A stretch of DNA of 64,000 bases from Rhizobium sp. BT04 (GCF_030053135.1 NZ_CP125651.1:372001-436000), one strand, 5' to 3'; numbered from the stretch's first letter, positions 53,956-62,380 are shown. A program made the numbers and translations. The notes: generated by a model from the letters alone, not told the origin.

Positions 53956-54858
53956 ATGCTCAATACGATCTCGCTTTCCGCCATGCGAATATTCGAAGCA
54001 GCCGCCAGGCTCGGTTCGTTTCGCCGAGCGGCAGAGGAGCTGAACTTGTCTCCGAGCGCTGTCAGCCATGCTATCGTGCGGTTGGAAAGCGATCTGGGGG
54101 CGAGTCTTTTCGAACGCAGCACAAGAAGCATTGCACTCACGCTTGCAGGTCAGACGCTGCTGCTGCACGCGTCGAACGCTTTCGAAGAGCTGCGGCGCGG
54201 TGTTGAACTTATTTCATCCAAAAAGGCTCAGCTGCTCCGACTGCACTGTGCACCGAGCTTCGCCGCACAAGTCCTTTCGCCGCGTCTGCCGGGTTTTCTC
54301 AAGGAGAATCCCGGCATCGAGGTAAGGGTCGCCGCCAGTACGAACTATGCCCGTTTCGTCGACAATCTGTTCGACGCGGACATCGTCTATGGCGAGCCGC
54401 AAAACCGCGACGATCTCATCGTGATCCCGTTGGGTGAGGAGCTTGTCTTTCCGATGTGCTCACCGGAGATAGCTCAGCGCCTCAAGTCTCCGCGCGACCT
54501 GCTGCGCCATCCCCTGATCAGAAGCGACCTGAAAAGGATACAGTGGATCGACTGGTTCGAAGCCAATCAGCTCGGCTCTCCGCCACCGCCCGCGATGAGT
54601 TTCGACAGAAGCTTTCTGGCCCTGGACGCTGCCGTCAACAGCCTGGGCGTGGCGCTCGAATCCAACGTCCTCGCCGCTCGCGAGCTCGAAAGTGGAAAAC
54701 TCGTGCGGCCCTTTTCGGCAGGGTCTCGCGACAACAGGTATATCGGACATTACCTTGCCTATCCGAAGACCGGCACGCAGCGGCGACTGGCCCGAATTTT
54801 CGCAGATTGGCTCATACAGAACATGCACCGTTCGACTGCTGCCGTAGCAACCTTGTGA
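53956..54858 (+). CDS. LysR-family regulator, GcvA-like
   Basis: 300 residues. An N-terminal winged HTH (about 7-65; FRRAAEELNLSPSAVSHAI) is joined to a periplasmic-binding-like effector domain (about 90-295). The pattern SLSAMRIFEAAARLGSFRRA is typical of the GcvA branch. It is divergent from the SDR-transketolase-TRAP-ABC operon and is the natural candidate for its regulator. No ribosome site is clear before the ATG. A rhizobial repeat follows 60 nt after the stop. Confidence 0.92.
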   Translation: MLNTISLSAMRIFEAAARLGSFRRAAEELNLSPSAVSHAIVRLESDLGASLFERSTRSIALTLAGQTLLLHASNAFEELRRGVELISSKKAQLLRLHCAPSFAAQVLSPRLPGFLKENPGIEVRVAASTNYARFVDNLFDADIVYGEPQNRDDLIVIPLGEELVFPMCSPEIAQRLKSPRDLLRHPLIRSDLKRIQWIDWFEANQLGSPPPPAMSFDRSFLALDAAVNSLGVALESNVLAARELESGKLVRPFSAGSRDNRYIGHYLAYPKTGTQRRLARIFADWLIQNMHRSTAAVATL

Positions 54859-54918
54859 GGTTCGGCCGCTCGGCTTCGATCGAGATCGTCGTCAGCGACG
54901 GACACCGCACCGCGCTTT

Positions 54919-55020
54919 AGAGCATTTCCGTTTTTCTTCGAATCACGAAAATGCTCTAGCTCTTTGTTTTCACGCAATTCCTGACGCAAAACCGCTTCAC
55001 ACTTTTGCTGGAATTGCTCT
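54919..55020. repeat. Rhizobial intergenic palindromic repeat
   Basis: AGAGCATTTCCG (54919-54930) pairs with CGAAAATGCTCT (54946-54957) with one mismatch. A second stem, GCAATTCC (54974-54981) with GGAATTGC (55010-55017), follows. I recognise this as a recurrent Rhizobium intergenic sequence distinct from the one at 41 kb. It fills the gap between convergent lysR and L-idonate-type dehydrogenase genes and may serve as terminator for both. Confidence 0.8.
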
Positions 55021-56053
55021 AAAAGATGAGTTGCACCTTGCAGGCGACCGCGCGGTCGCCGGCGAGAATGAAAGCTGCATCGGCTTGTTCGAGTGGCAGG
55101 TTGTGGCTGATGATCGGGCGCACGTCGATCTTGCGGCTGGAGATCAGCTCCACGGCGGCGGCGAATTCCTCGTGGAAGCGCTGCGTTCCGTGAATGTGCA
55201 GCTCCTTGCCGACAATGGCGTTGAGAGGGATCGGGATCTCGCCTGTGACACCGACCTGCACGATCGTTCCGCGCGGCCTGATGGCGGCGATCGCGCTGCG
55301 GATCGCCGGGACGGCGGCCGAACATTCGAAAACGAGATCGAAATAACCCTTTCCCGCCTCGAATTCGGCAAGTGCGTGGGCATCCTTGGCGACGTTGATC
55401 GTGCGGCTGGCGCCCATCGCCTTGGCTCTGGTGAGCGCCGCATCGGCAAGATCCGTCACGACGATCTCGCTTGCACCGTGATAACAGGCGACGGCGACCA
55501 TCAGCGCGCCGATCGGGCCGGCCCCGGTGACCAACACGCGTTTGCCGGCAATATCTCCTGCGCGCGATGCAGCGTGCAGGCAGACGGAGAGTGGCTCGCT
55601 GCAGGCCGCCTCTGCGGCAGTTGTCGCGGCGCCTGCCGCAAAGCATTGCCTGGCCGACACCACCAACCATTCCCGGAACATGCCCTGCTCATGCGGCAGG
55701 CGCATTGCGCTGCCCATGAAGCGCATGTCCAGGCAATGGATCGGCATTGCCTGGTCGCAATATTCGCAGTGCCCGCAAGGTTGACTGGGATTGACCGCCA
55801 CCAGCGTACCGGCCTTCAGATCGACGCCTTCGCCGGCTTGGCTCACGGTCCCCGATGCCTCGTGGCCCGGTATGATCGGCTCGCGAACCCTGACCGGCCC
55901 GAAGCCGCCATCCTGATAATAGTGCAGATCGGAGCCGCAGATGCCTGCGGCCGCCATTTTGAGAAGGACCTCGCCGGGACCGGGGGCCGTAACCGCGGCG
56001 GTTTCGATCCTCAGATCGCCCTTTTGGTAAAGCCGTGCCAGACGTGTCTGCAT
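55019..56053 (-). CDS. Zinc-dependent alcohol dehydrogenase, L-idonate 5-dehydrogenase type
   Basis: 344 residues, medium-chain dehydrogenase. The catalytic zinc ligands are C39 (GICGSDLHYY) and H64-E65 (PGHEASG). The structural zinc cysteines are C93, C96, C99 and C107. The NAD(P) motif is VTGAGPIGAL. The sequence is close in style to L-idonate 5-dehydrogenase (IdnD), which interconverts L-idonate and 5-ketogluconate. GGAG lies 7 nt before the ATG. It is 10 nt downstream of a TRAP permease gene, so a sugar-acid ligand for that transporter is likely. Confidence 0.9.
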   Translation of the reverse strand: MQTRLARLYQKGDLRIETAAVTAPGPGEVLLKMAAAGICGSDLHYYQDGGFGPVRVREPIIPGHEASGTVSQAGEGVDLKAGTLVAVNPSQPCGHCEYCDQAMPIHCLDMRFMGSAMRLPHEQGMFREWLVVSARQCFAAGAATTAAEAACSEPLSVCLHAASRAGDIAGKRVLVTGAGPIGALMVAVACYHGASEIVVTDLADAALTRAKAMGASRTINVAKDAHALAEFEAGKGYFDLVFECSAAVPAIRSAIAAIRPRGTIVQVGVTGEIPIPLNAIVGKELHIHGTQRFHEEFAAAVELISSRKIDVRPIISHNLPLEQADAAFILAGDRAVACKVQLIF

Positions 56054-56063
56054 TACTCCGCTC

Positions 56064-57470
56064 CTATCTCAGCAGTCCAAGCTGCTGCGGCAGCCACAGC
56101 GATATGGCCGGGACGAAGGTGATCAAGATCAGCGCCAGGAAGAGCGGCACCAGCCAGGGCAGGATTGCCATGGTCGTGCGTTCGACGGATAGTTTCGCGA
56201 CCCGCGACAGCACGAAAAGCACCATGCCAAGCGGCGGGTGCAGCAGGCCGATCATCAGGTTCAGCGTCATGATGAGGCCGAACTGGACCGGATCGATCCC
56301 GAACTTCAGGACGATCGGCAGCAGGATCGGCACGAGGATGGTGATAGCTGCGATCGTATCCAGGAAGCAGCCGACGAACAGCATCAAGAGGTTCACCAGG
56401 ATCAGGAAAACCCATTTGTTGTCGGTGATCGACAGGATCGCATCGGAGAGCAGCTGGGCCGCCTGGCTCACCGTCAGCAGCCAGGCGAAGACCGATGCCG
56501 CGGTGACGATGAAGAGAACCGATGCCGTCGTCTCGATCGTATCGAAGCTTGCCTTGGCGAGCGTCGAGGGCGTCATCGTGCGGTAGCGCACCAGGCCGAG
56601 GAATAGCGACCAGAGGACGGCAGCAACGGCGGCCTCCGTCGGCGTGAACCAGCCCATCGTCATGCCGCCGATCAGGATCACGGGTGTCATCAGCGCCATG
56701 ACGGCGGAGAAGCGGAAATACCAGTCGAGCGCGAGAAGCCCGGCAAGGGCAAGTCCCGCCGCCGCATTCATCGATACGCCAGCTAACATCAGCAGATAGA
56801 TGGCCACGGGCACCGCCAGGACGACGACGATTTCCAGTCCCGCCGACAGGAGCTGCCTGATATCGAACGGCGCGTCCGAGCCCCAGCGCTTCCAATAGGC
56901 GAAGGCGGCGACGGTGATCATCATCAACAGCGTCATGACGACGCCGGGCAGGATGCCGGCCATGAAAAGAGCGCCGATCGAGACGTTCGCCATCATCCCG
57001 TAAATCACGAAAGGCAGCGATGGCGGGAAGATCGGCCCGAGCGTGGCCGAAGCCGCCGTCACGCCGACCGCCGCCTCGACCGGATAGCCGTGATCCTTCA
57101 TCGCCTTGATCTCGATCGTACCGATACCCGCCGCATCGGCAAGCGCGGTGCCGGACATGCCGGAGAAGATGACGGAACCGATGATGTTGACCTGGGCGAG
57201 ACCGCCCTTCATCCAGCCGACCAGCGCGACGGCAAAAGAATAGATGCGGCCGGTGACGCCGGCCGAATTCATCAGATTGCCCGCAAGGATGAAGAAGGGG
57301 ACGGCGAGCAGCGGGAAGCTTTCGACGCCGGCGATCATGCGCTGGGCGACGATGATGTCGGGCGCGACGCCGTAGAGGACGATGTAAAGCACGGAGGCCA
57401 CGGCCATCGAGATGGCGACAGGCACGCCGACCAGCATCAGCACCAGAAACGAGCCAAGAAGCAGCAGCAT
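56064..57470 (-). CDS. TRAP transporter large permease (DctM type), second system
   Basis: 468 residues, longer than the other DctM in this window (419) because of an insertion around 200-270 that adds hydrophobic segments. Motifs: LAVPFFILAGNLMNSAGVTG, GSVIFSGMSGTALADAAGIG, PPSLPFVIYGMMANVSIGAL and NLMIGLLHPPLGMVLF. The insertion is seen in part of the family associated with DctPQM sugar-acid transporters. GAGGGG lies upstream of the ATG, 4 nt after the DctQ-type stop. Confidence 0.92.
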   Translation of the reverse strand: MLLLLGSFLVLMLVGVPVAISMAVASVLYIVLYGVAPDIIVAQRMIAGVESFPLLAVPFFILAGNLMNSAGVTGRIYSFAVALVGWMKGGLAQVNIIGSVIFSGMSGTALADAAGIGTIEIKAMKDHGYPVEAAVGVTAASATLGPIFPPSLPFVIYGMMANVSIGALFMAGILPGVVMTLLMMITVAAFAYWKRWGSDAPFDIRQLLSAGLEIVVVLAVPVAIYLLMLAGVSMNAAAGLALAGLLALDWYFRFSAVMALMTPVILIGGMTMGWFTPTEAAVAAVLWSLFLGLVRYRTMTPSTLAKASFDTIETTASVLFIVTAASVFAWLLTVSQAAQLLSDAILSITDNKWVFLILVNLLMLFVGCFLDTIAAITILVPILLPIVLKFGIDPVQFGLIMTLNLMIGLLHPPLGMVLFVLSRVAKLSVERTTMAILPWLVPLFLALILITFVPAISLWLPQQLGLLR

Positions 57471-57474
57471 CGGA

Positions 57475-58047
57475 TCACCCCTCGATGGTCTGGAATTCTT
57501 CGGGGCGCTCCAGAACGGAGTAGCCGCGGCGGATATTGGCGACGAAGACGATGATCGCGCGGATTAGCATCAGCGCGAAGGCGACGAGAACGGAGTAGAA
57601 GACGATGTTGCGCGGCAGGTCGATGGTGACCATCTGCTCGTCGGCGACGATGTCGACATAACGCCACATCAGATGGCAGCCATAGGCGAAGAAGCCGATG
57701 CGGACGATATCGACGAAGGTGGCGAGCACGCGCGCCAGGCCTGCAGGCATATAGTGATAGAACACATCCACCTGGATATGCCGCGAGGTGCGTACACACA
57801 TGACGGAACCCAGAAAGACGACGCCGATCAGGCAGTTGATCGCGATTTCCTCGGTCCATGCGTAGCTGTCGTTCAGCACATAACGCGTGAAGAACTGCAG
57901 GAAGACGCAACCCGCCATCAGCCAGAAGACGATCAGCGTGATCCAGTCTTCGATGGCATAATCCGAGACGTTTGCGGTCGGCGCGTGTCCTTCGAATTCG
58001 TGGCCGATCTCCTCGGCCGTGATGGGGGTGTGAATTTCTTGCGACAT
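57475..58047 (-). CDS. TRAP transporter small permease (DctQ type), second system
   Basis: 190 residues with four membrane helices (about 32-52, 68-88, 107-128, 148-168) and the DctQ pattern FTRYVLNDSYAWTEEIAINC with the conserved Glu. The N-terminal 27 residues are polar. It is separated from its binding-protein gene by 247 nt largely filled by a palindromic repeat. Confidence 0.9.
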   Translation of the reverse strand: MSQEIHTPITAEEIGHEFEGHAPTANVSDYAIEDWITLIVFWLMAGCVFLQFFTRYVLNDSYAWTEEIAINCLIGVVFLGSVMCVRTSRHIQVDVFYHYMPAGLARVLATFVDIVRIGFFAYGCHLMWRYVDIVADEQMVTIDLPRNIVFYSVLVAFALMLIRAIIVFVANIRRGYSVLERPEEFQTIEG

Positions 58048-58135
58048 GATCGGCCTTGTTTGGGTTGGGGAAGAAGGGCCCGGCGTGTGGGGCGCGTGCC
58101 CTTCGTGTCGACATCGTCTTGCGCTCGGCGGCGCC

Positions 58136-58277
58136 TGCCCCTCATCCGGCTGCCGCCACCTTCTCCCCGTAAACGGGGCGAAGGGGATATGCCGCGACCT
58201 CTCCGTCCCCCGCCCACCTCTCGCAGGGCACGTCCCCTCGCCCCGTTTTTACGGGGAGAGGGTTAGGGTGAGGGGCA
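58136..58277. repeat. Rhizobial palindromic repeat inside a TRAP operon
   Basis: The element is bounded by TGCCCCTCA (58136-58144) and its complement TGAGGGGCA (58269-58277). Inside are two hairpins: CCCCGT (58165-58170) with ACGGGG (58173-58178), and CCCCGT (58241-58246) with ACGGGG (58251-58256). Sequences of this CCTCATCC...TTCTCCCCG type recur in rhizobial genomes. It lies between the dctP- and dctQ-type genes and can act as a transcript-stabilising or attenuating structure after the binding-protein gene. Confidence 0.75.
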
Positions 58278-58294
58278 ACCGTCATTGCCAGGCT

Positions 58295-59269
58295 TTACTG
58301 GATCGCGCGGATTGCTTCCCAATCGGCCTTCTCGTAACCGAAGTCCTCGAACTTGACCTTTTCCATTACGGCCTTTTCGAAATCGGCCTTGTCGACCTCG
58401 GCGACGTTCAGGCCCTTTTCCTTGAAGGTCGCAATAAGACCGTTTTCCTTGCCGGCGATCGTCTTGCTCGTGCGCTCGGCCGCCTCCTGCATGACCTCGC
58501 CGAAGATCTTCTTGTCTTCGTCGGAAAGGCTTGCCCACCGCGTCTTCGAGACCACGGTGTTGAGATGATCGACGATGTGGCCGGTGAGGATGATGTTCTT
58601 CTGGACTTCGTAGAATTTCTTCGCCTCGATCGTCGTCAGCGGGTTTTCCTGCGCCTCGACCGTGCCGTTCTGCAAAGCGAGATAGACTTCGGCAAAAGCG
58701 ATCGGTGTGGTGTTGGCGCCGCAGGCGCGCGGCATGGCGAGATAGGCCGGAACGTCGGGCACGCGGATCTTCAAGCCCTGCATGTCGGCGCATTTGGCGA
58801 TCGGCTTGTTTGATGTCGTGTGGCGCGTGCCGTAATAGCTGACGGCGGCGATGTGGTTGCCGGTCTTGTCTTCATAGCCTTTGGCAAGGCGCTTGAAGAC
58901 ATCGCTCTTCGTATAGGCGATCAGGTGATCGGGACCGCGGAAAATATAAGGGAAGTAGGTGACGCCGATCGGCTTGTAGTCGCGGGCCGCGAAGCTCGAA
59001 CCCGAGATGATGATATCGACCGTCCCGAGCTTGAGGCCCTGGTTGATATCGGCTTCCTTACCGAGCTGCGAGGCCGGGTAAACCTCGATCTTGTAACGCC
59101 CGTCGGTGCGCTTGTTGATCTCTTCCGCAGCCCAGACGGAATCCGTGTGGAAGGGCTCGGACGTTTCATAGACATGCGCCCATTTCAGCACGGTCTCGGC
59201 ATGCGCGATCGCGCTGCTCGCCATGATCGCGGCTGCGGCGCACAGTATCGTTGCCAGTCTCTTCTTCAT
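58295..59269 (-). CDS. TRAP transporter solute-binding protein (DctP type), second system
   Basis: 324 residues. A Sec signal (KRLATILCAAAAIMASSA, cleavage after IAHA) leads into the DctP fold: VLKWAHVYETSEPFHTDS, MQGLKIRVPDVP and the signature GTVEAQENPLTTIEAKKF. GGAGGAGAGCG lies before the ATG. It is 23 nt downstream of the GntR gene and precedes the dctQM and IdnD-type genes. A sugar acid such as an aldonate is the likely ligand, by context only. Confidence 0.92.
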   Translation of the reverse strand: MKKRLATILCAAAAIMASSAIAHAETVLKWAHVYETSEPFHTDSVWAAEEINKRTDGRYKIEVYPASQLGKEADINQGLKLGTVDIIISGSSFAARDYKPIGVTYFPYIFRGPDHLIAYTKSDVFKRLAKGYEDKTGNHIAAVSYYGTRHTTSNKPIAKCADMQGLKIRVPDVPAYLAMPRACGANTTPIAFAEVYLALQNGTVEAQENPLTTIEAKKFYEVQKNIILTGHIVDHLNTVVSKTRWASLSDEDKKIFGEVMQEAAERTSKTIAGKENGLIATFKEKGLNVAEVDKADFEKAVMEKVKFEDFGYEKADWEAIRAIQ

Positions 59270-59292
59270 CGCTCTCTCCTCCGAGCTTATGT

Positions 59293-60051
59293 TTAAGTCT
59301 TGGTCGTTCCTTTCGCGGGCCGCTTGCTGCGGCCGCGCTCCTCCTCTCCCGAAAACTCCTCCCCGAAGCTCTCGGAAAACCTCTTCTGCGACATGGTGAG
59401 ATGGGCGCGCATGGCGGCCTTCGCGCCCGCGGCATCGCCGACGGCGATTGCGTCGCGAATGGCCCGATGCTCATCCACGGCGCTGCGCCATGTGCCCGGC
59501 CCCTCGAAATGGCTCGCGAGCTGCGCGAAATAGGGGGTCATGCGCATGTCGAACATCTCGCCCGTCACCCGTATCAACGTCGCATTGCCGACGATGGCGG
59601 CGATGCCGGTGTGGAAGGCGCGATCGGCGGTAAGTACGGCGCTTGCATCATTGACAACGCCGCTCATGCGCATCAGCGCTTCATCGAGCAAAGCGATATC
59701 CTCAGGCCTGGCGCGGCCTGCGGCCTCTTCGGCAATGGCGCATTCGATGATGGCGCGCGCCTGCAGCAGCTCGAAAGGCCCCTCCACCGGCTCGCGCTCG
59801 GCTCCGGCCACATCAGCGGCATGCTGGCGCACCACATAGATGCCGGATCCCATGCGGATATTGACCAGGCCTTCGACCTCCAGGACGATCAGCGCCTCGC
59901 GCACGGTCGGGCGCGACACCGACAATTGCTCGGCCAGGTCACGCTCGGCCGGCAACCGTCGGCCGATGGCAAGCTCGCCGCTGGCGATCATCAAGCGGAT
60001 CTGGTCCGCCACCTGCCGATAGAGGCGGCGTGATTCAACAGGCGAAAACAT
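59293..60051 (-). CDS. GntR-family regulator, FadR subfamily
   Basis: 252 residues. An N-terminal winged HTH (about 5-75; GRRLPAERDLAEQLSVSRPT, VREALIVLEVEGLV) is joined to an all-helical FCD ligand domain with metal-type residues (FHTGIAAIVGNATLI, DEHRAIRDAI). GGGGAGG lies 5 nt before the ATG. It is the first gene of the TRAP-IdnD operon and a palindrome immediately upstream is a good autoregulatory site. Similar regulators control gluconate and other hexonate genes. Confidence 0.92.
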   Translation of the reverse strand: MFSPVESRRLYRQVADQIRLMIASGELAIGRRLPAERDLAEQLSVSRPTVREALIVLEVEGLVNIRMGSGIYVVRQHAADVAGAEREPVEGPFELLQARAIIECAIAEEAAGRARPEDIALLDEALMRMSGVVNDASAVLTADRAFHTGIAAIVGNATLIRVTGEMFDMRMTPYFAQLASHFEGPGTWRSAVDEHRAIRDAIAVGDAAGAKAAMRAHLTMSQKRFSESFGEEFSGEEERGRSKRPAKGTTKT

Positions 60052-60088
60052 CGTGGCCTCCCCGGCGGCTTCTCCTCAAGCACGCAGC

Positions 60089-60107
60089 TGGTCAACTGGC
60101 CTGACCA
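60089..60107. promoter_or_regulatory. Candidate GntR/FadR-type operator
   Basis: TGGTCA (60089-60094) and TGACCA (60102-60107) form a perfect inverted repeat around a 7-nt spacer, 38-56 nt before the GntR start. FCD-type GntR regulators commonly bind TGGTnn...nnACCA palindromes, so it may control the whole gntR-dctPQM-dehydrogenase operon. Confidence 0.6.
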
Positions 60108-60241
60108 ATTCGCACAGAGGTACCATCCCGTGAGCTGTGCGTCAATCCGCCGCATAAACGTTAAACAGGAAAGCCACAGGCTGGGAACCTTGGTGATTTG
60201 GACAGAGCGGCTATCGTGCCGGCTTCAGCCCTCCGGAAAAC

Positions 60242-61018
60242 TTAGATCCCGGCATACCATTCGTAGCCGCGATCCTCCCAGAAGCCGCCATTGCCGCCAT
60301 AAATCTGGCCGAGGCCTGCCACCGCCTCGATGCGGGTCAGATATTTCGCCTGCTTATAACCGAGCTGCCGCTCGACCCTAAGCCTCAGCGGCGCGCCATG
60401 CGCCACTTCCAGGTCGCGTCCATTCATCGAATAGGCAAGGATCGTCTGCGGATGGAAGGCATCGACCAGATCGATACTCTCATAATACCAGCCGGTACCA
60501 TCCAGCGTCTTTTCATATTCATCGGCGCAGTGGAACACGATGTAGCGCGCCTGGGGTTTCAGCCCGACCGATTGCAGCAGGGCGCCGAGCGGCAGGCCCG
60601 TCCATTTGCCGATCGCGCTCCAGCCTTCGACGCAGTCGTGTCGGGTGATCTGGGTGCGCGACGGCATCGTCTTCAGCTGCGCGAGCGAGAATTGCGACGG
60701 CTTTTCCACCAATCCGCCGACATCAAGTCTCCAGGTCGAGAACTGCCGGCTCATCCAGTCGAGATATTGCGGATTGTCAGGCATGCTGGTGCCGTTCGAG
60801 CGAAAGACCGGCGACAGATCGGCCTCGCTGAATTCACGGGCCAATGCCTTGTCGCCGAGCAGCAAGCGCTGCGCCTTCATGCTGAAACCCTCGGCGACCT
60901 TCAGAACCGACTTCGTCCGGTCGCTTTCGACCAATGCGTCGCATCCGCTTAGTCCCAAAGCAGAGGCGGTCAGGGTCGAGCCGATCAGGAAGCGGCGGCG
61001 GGTGATCAGGCGGCTCAT
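60242..61018 (-). CDS. Tat-exported molybdopterin-dependent oxidoreductase, sulfite-oxidase/YedY fold
   Basis: 258 residues. The N-terminus has a twin-arginine motif (ITRRRFLIG) followed by a lipobox (LSGC, C26), so it could be a Tat-exported lipoprotein. The molybdenum cysteine is C129 in TRHDCVEGWSAIGKWTG, and LRVERQLGYKQAKYLTRIE is the C-terminal family motif. YedY/MsrP relatives reduce oxidised methionine in the periplasm using a membrane cytochrome. Its start overlaps the cytochrome b stop by 4 nt. The link to the divergent SigF-NrsF genes suggests a role in oxidative or metal stress. Confidence 0.9.
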   Translation of the reverse strand: MSRLITRRRFLIGSTLTASALGLSGCDALVESDRTKSVLKVAEGFSMKAQRLLLGDKALAREFSEADLSPVFRSNGTSMPDNPQYLDWMSRQFSTWRLDVGGLVEKPSQFSLAQLKTMPSRTQITRHDCVEGWSAIGKWTGLPLGALLQSVGLKPQARYIVFHCADEYEKTLDGTGWYYESIDLVDAFHPQTILAYSMNGRDLEVAHGAPLRLRVERQLGYKQAKYLTRIEAVAGLGQIYGGNGGFWEDRGYEWYAGI

Positions 61019-61857
61019 TGTCTGTCTCCCTGTTCGATGGCGTAGTAGCCGGTGATCATTGACCGCAGATTGTTGAAGACACCCGACAGGATCACCATGG
61101 CGACATGCACCACGACGAAGGCGACGAGCGAAAAGGCGGTGAGGAAATGGAGGGTGCGGGCCGATTGCCGCCCACCGAAGACATCGAGCAGCCAGGGCGC
61201 CACGGCGTTGAAGCCCGGCGACATGGTGAGCCCCGTCGCGACCATCAACGGCAGCAGCAGGAAGATCACCAGGAGATAGGTCAGCTTCTGCAGCGTGTTG
61301 TAGTGCCGCGCTTCGGGGCCTTTCGGAAAGCGCAGCCTGATATGATTGACGATTTCATGACCGAGATGCGCGGGTCTGAGCTCGTTGCCGCTCGGAGCGA
61401 GATCCCGGCGGAAATGCCGGCTGACCAGTCCGTAGACGAGATAGGCAAGGCCGTTGAGGACGAAGAGCCAGGCAAAAAAGAAATGCCAGCGCCGGCCGGC
61501 CGACAGGTCCTGATAGCTTGGTACCGTGACCCAGCTTGGGAACCCCCTGGCTGTCGCTTCACCATCGACATTCGAGAGACCGAGCAAGCCTGTCGTATCG
61601 AAGGTGAGCGAACCCAAATGCGTCAGCCCCTTCACTTGGTCGCCATCGTCGACGGCTTCCATGGAAATGAAGGAAGGGTCGTTGTCGGCGCCATACTGGC
61701 CCCAATAAAGTGCGGGATGCGCATTGAATATCTGCAGGCCGCTGAACAGCAGCACCGTGAGGCAAAGCACATTCACCCAATGCGACAGGCGGACGGCAAG
61801 GCTGTGGCGGTAGATAAGTGTGCGGCCGGTTTTCGCGCCGGCATCGATCATCGCCAT
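61015..61857 (-). CDS. Cytochrome b561-type membrane subunit, partner of the molybdoenzyme
   Basis: 280 residues with 4-5 membrane helices. Haem-ligand histidines are expected in YRHSLAVRLSHWVNVL, the WHFFFAWLF helix and LHFLTAFSLVAFVVVHVA. It has the thiosulfate-reductase/formate-dehydrogenase cytochrome b layout, with a periplasmic loop between the first and second helices. GGAG lies 7 nt before the ATG. Its stop overlaps the molybdoenzyme start, so the two form a quinone-linked electron-transfer pair. Confidence 0.87.
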   Translation of the reverse strand: MAMIDAGAKTGRTLIYRHSLAVRLSHWVNVLCLTVLLFSGLQIFNAHPALYWGQYGADNDPSFISMEAVDDGDQVKGLTHLGSLTFDTTGLLGLSNVDGEATARGFPSWVTVPSYQDLSAGRRWHFFFAWLFVLNGLAYLVYGLVSRHFRRDLAPSGNELRPAHLGHEIVNHIRLRFPKGPEARHYNTLQKLTYLLVIFLLLPLMVATGLTMSPGFNAVAPWLLDVFGGRQSARTLHFLTAFSLVAFVVVHVAMVILSGVFNNLRSMITGYYAIEQGDRQ

Positions 61858-61947
61858 GATAGTTCTCCGGATGAAGAGACATTTCGAGAAGAGAAGACGC
61901 GACCGCCGCGGATAAAGTTTCAGCGGCCGCGCAGATCTGAAAAACGC

Positions 61948-62196
61948 CTATTTCATCGCGTCGCAGGTCTTCATCATGTCGGCCTTTTTCATCGCATCCT
62001 TCTCCATGCCGGCCTTATGAGTGCAGTCCGCCTTGGTGGCCGATGTCTTCATGGCGTCCTTCGACATCGCGTCGCTCTGCATAGTGTCCTTCTTCATCGA
62101 ATCGGACTTCATGGCGTCCTCAGCCGACACCACGCCGGCGAGCGAAAGGCCGACGATGAAGGAGCAGGCTGCAAGGCTGGAAACAAGTTTGGTCAT
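61948..62196 (-). CDS. MxKDx pentapeptide-repeat exported small protein
   Basis: 82 residues. A Sec signal (LVSSLAACSFIVGLSLAG, cleavage after VVSA) is followed by repeated five-residue units of the type MKxDx: SDSMKKDTMQSDAMSKDAMK and later MEKDAMKKADMMK, with two Cys (TKADC, MKTC). Such methionine-rich MXKDX proteins often accompany SigF/NrsF and may scavenge oxidants or bind metals. AGGAGAG lies 5 nt before the ATG. It is the first gene behind the minus-strand SigF-type promoter and is followed 90 nt later by the cytochrome b gene. Confidence 0.85.
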   Translation of the reverse strand: MTKLVSSLAACSFIVGLSLAGVVSAEDAMKSDSMKKDTMQSDAMSKDAMKTSATKADCTHKAGMEKDAMKKADMMKTCDAMK

Positions 62197-62260
62197 GGAA
62201 CTCTCCTGGAATCGGATTGTCGTGTCCGCCGGCGGCCTGCCGATGGCTCACATCAGCCCA

Positions 62261-62286
62261 TTCGAGCGAGTGTGGGGATGCGTTAC
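62261..62286 (-). promoter_or_regulatory. SigF-type ECF promoter facing the MxKDx operon
   Basis: On the minus strand, GTAACG and CGAA are separated by 16 nt, ending 64 nt before the MxKDx ATG. The Caulobacter SigF consensus, as I recall it, is GTAACC-N16-CGAA, so one base deviates. A second copy faces the sigF gene 50 nt away. Confidence 0.65.
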
Positions 62287-62339
62287 AGCTTCACGCGCAT
62301 GTGATAGAGCTGTGATGCCGATATTGTTTTTGATCTTCT

Positions 62340-62364
62340 GTAACCGATTGGCTGTTTTTCCGAA
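62340..62364 (+). promoter_or_regulatory. SigF-type ECF promoter facing the sigF-nrsF operon
   Basis: GTAACC and CGAA with a 15-nt spacer, ending 16 nt before the sigF ATG. The resulting 5' leader would be only about 10 nt, which explains the lack of a strong ribosome site and argues against a longer sigF start at 62312. It implies autoregulation. Confidence 0.65.
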
Positions 62365-62380
62365 TGAACTCTCTGACAGC

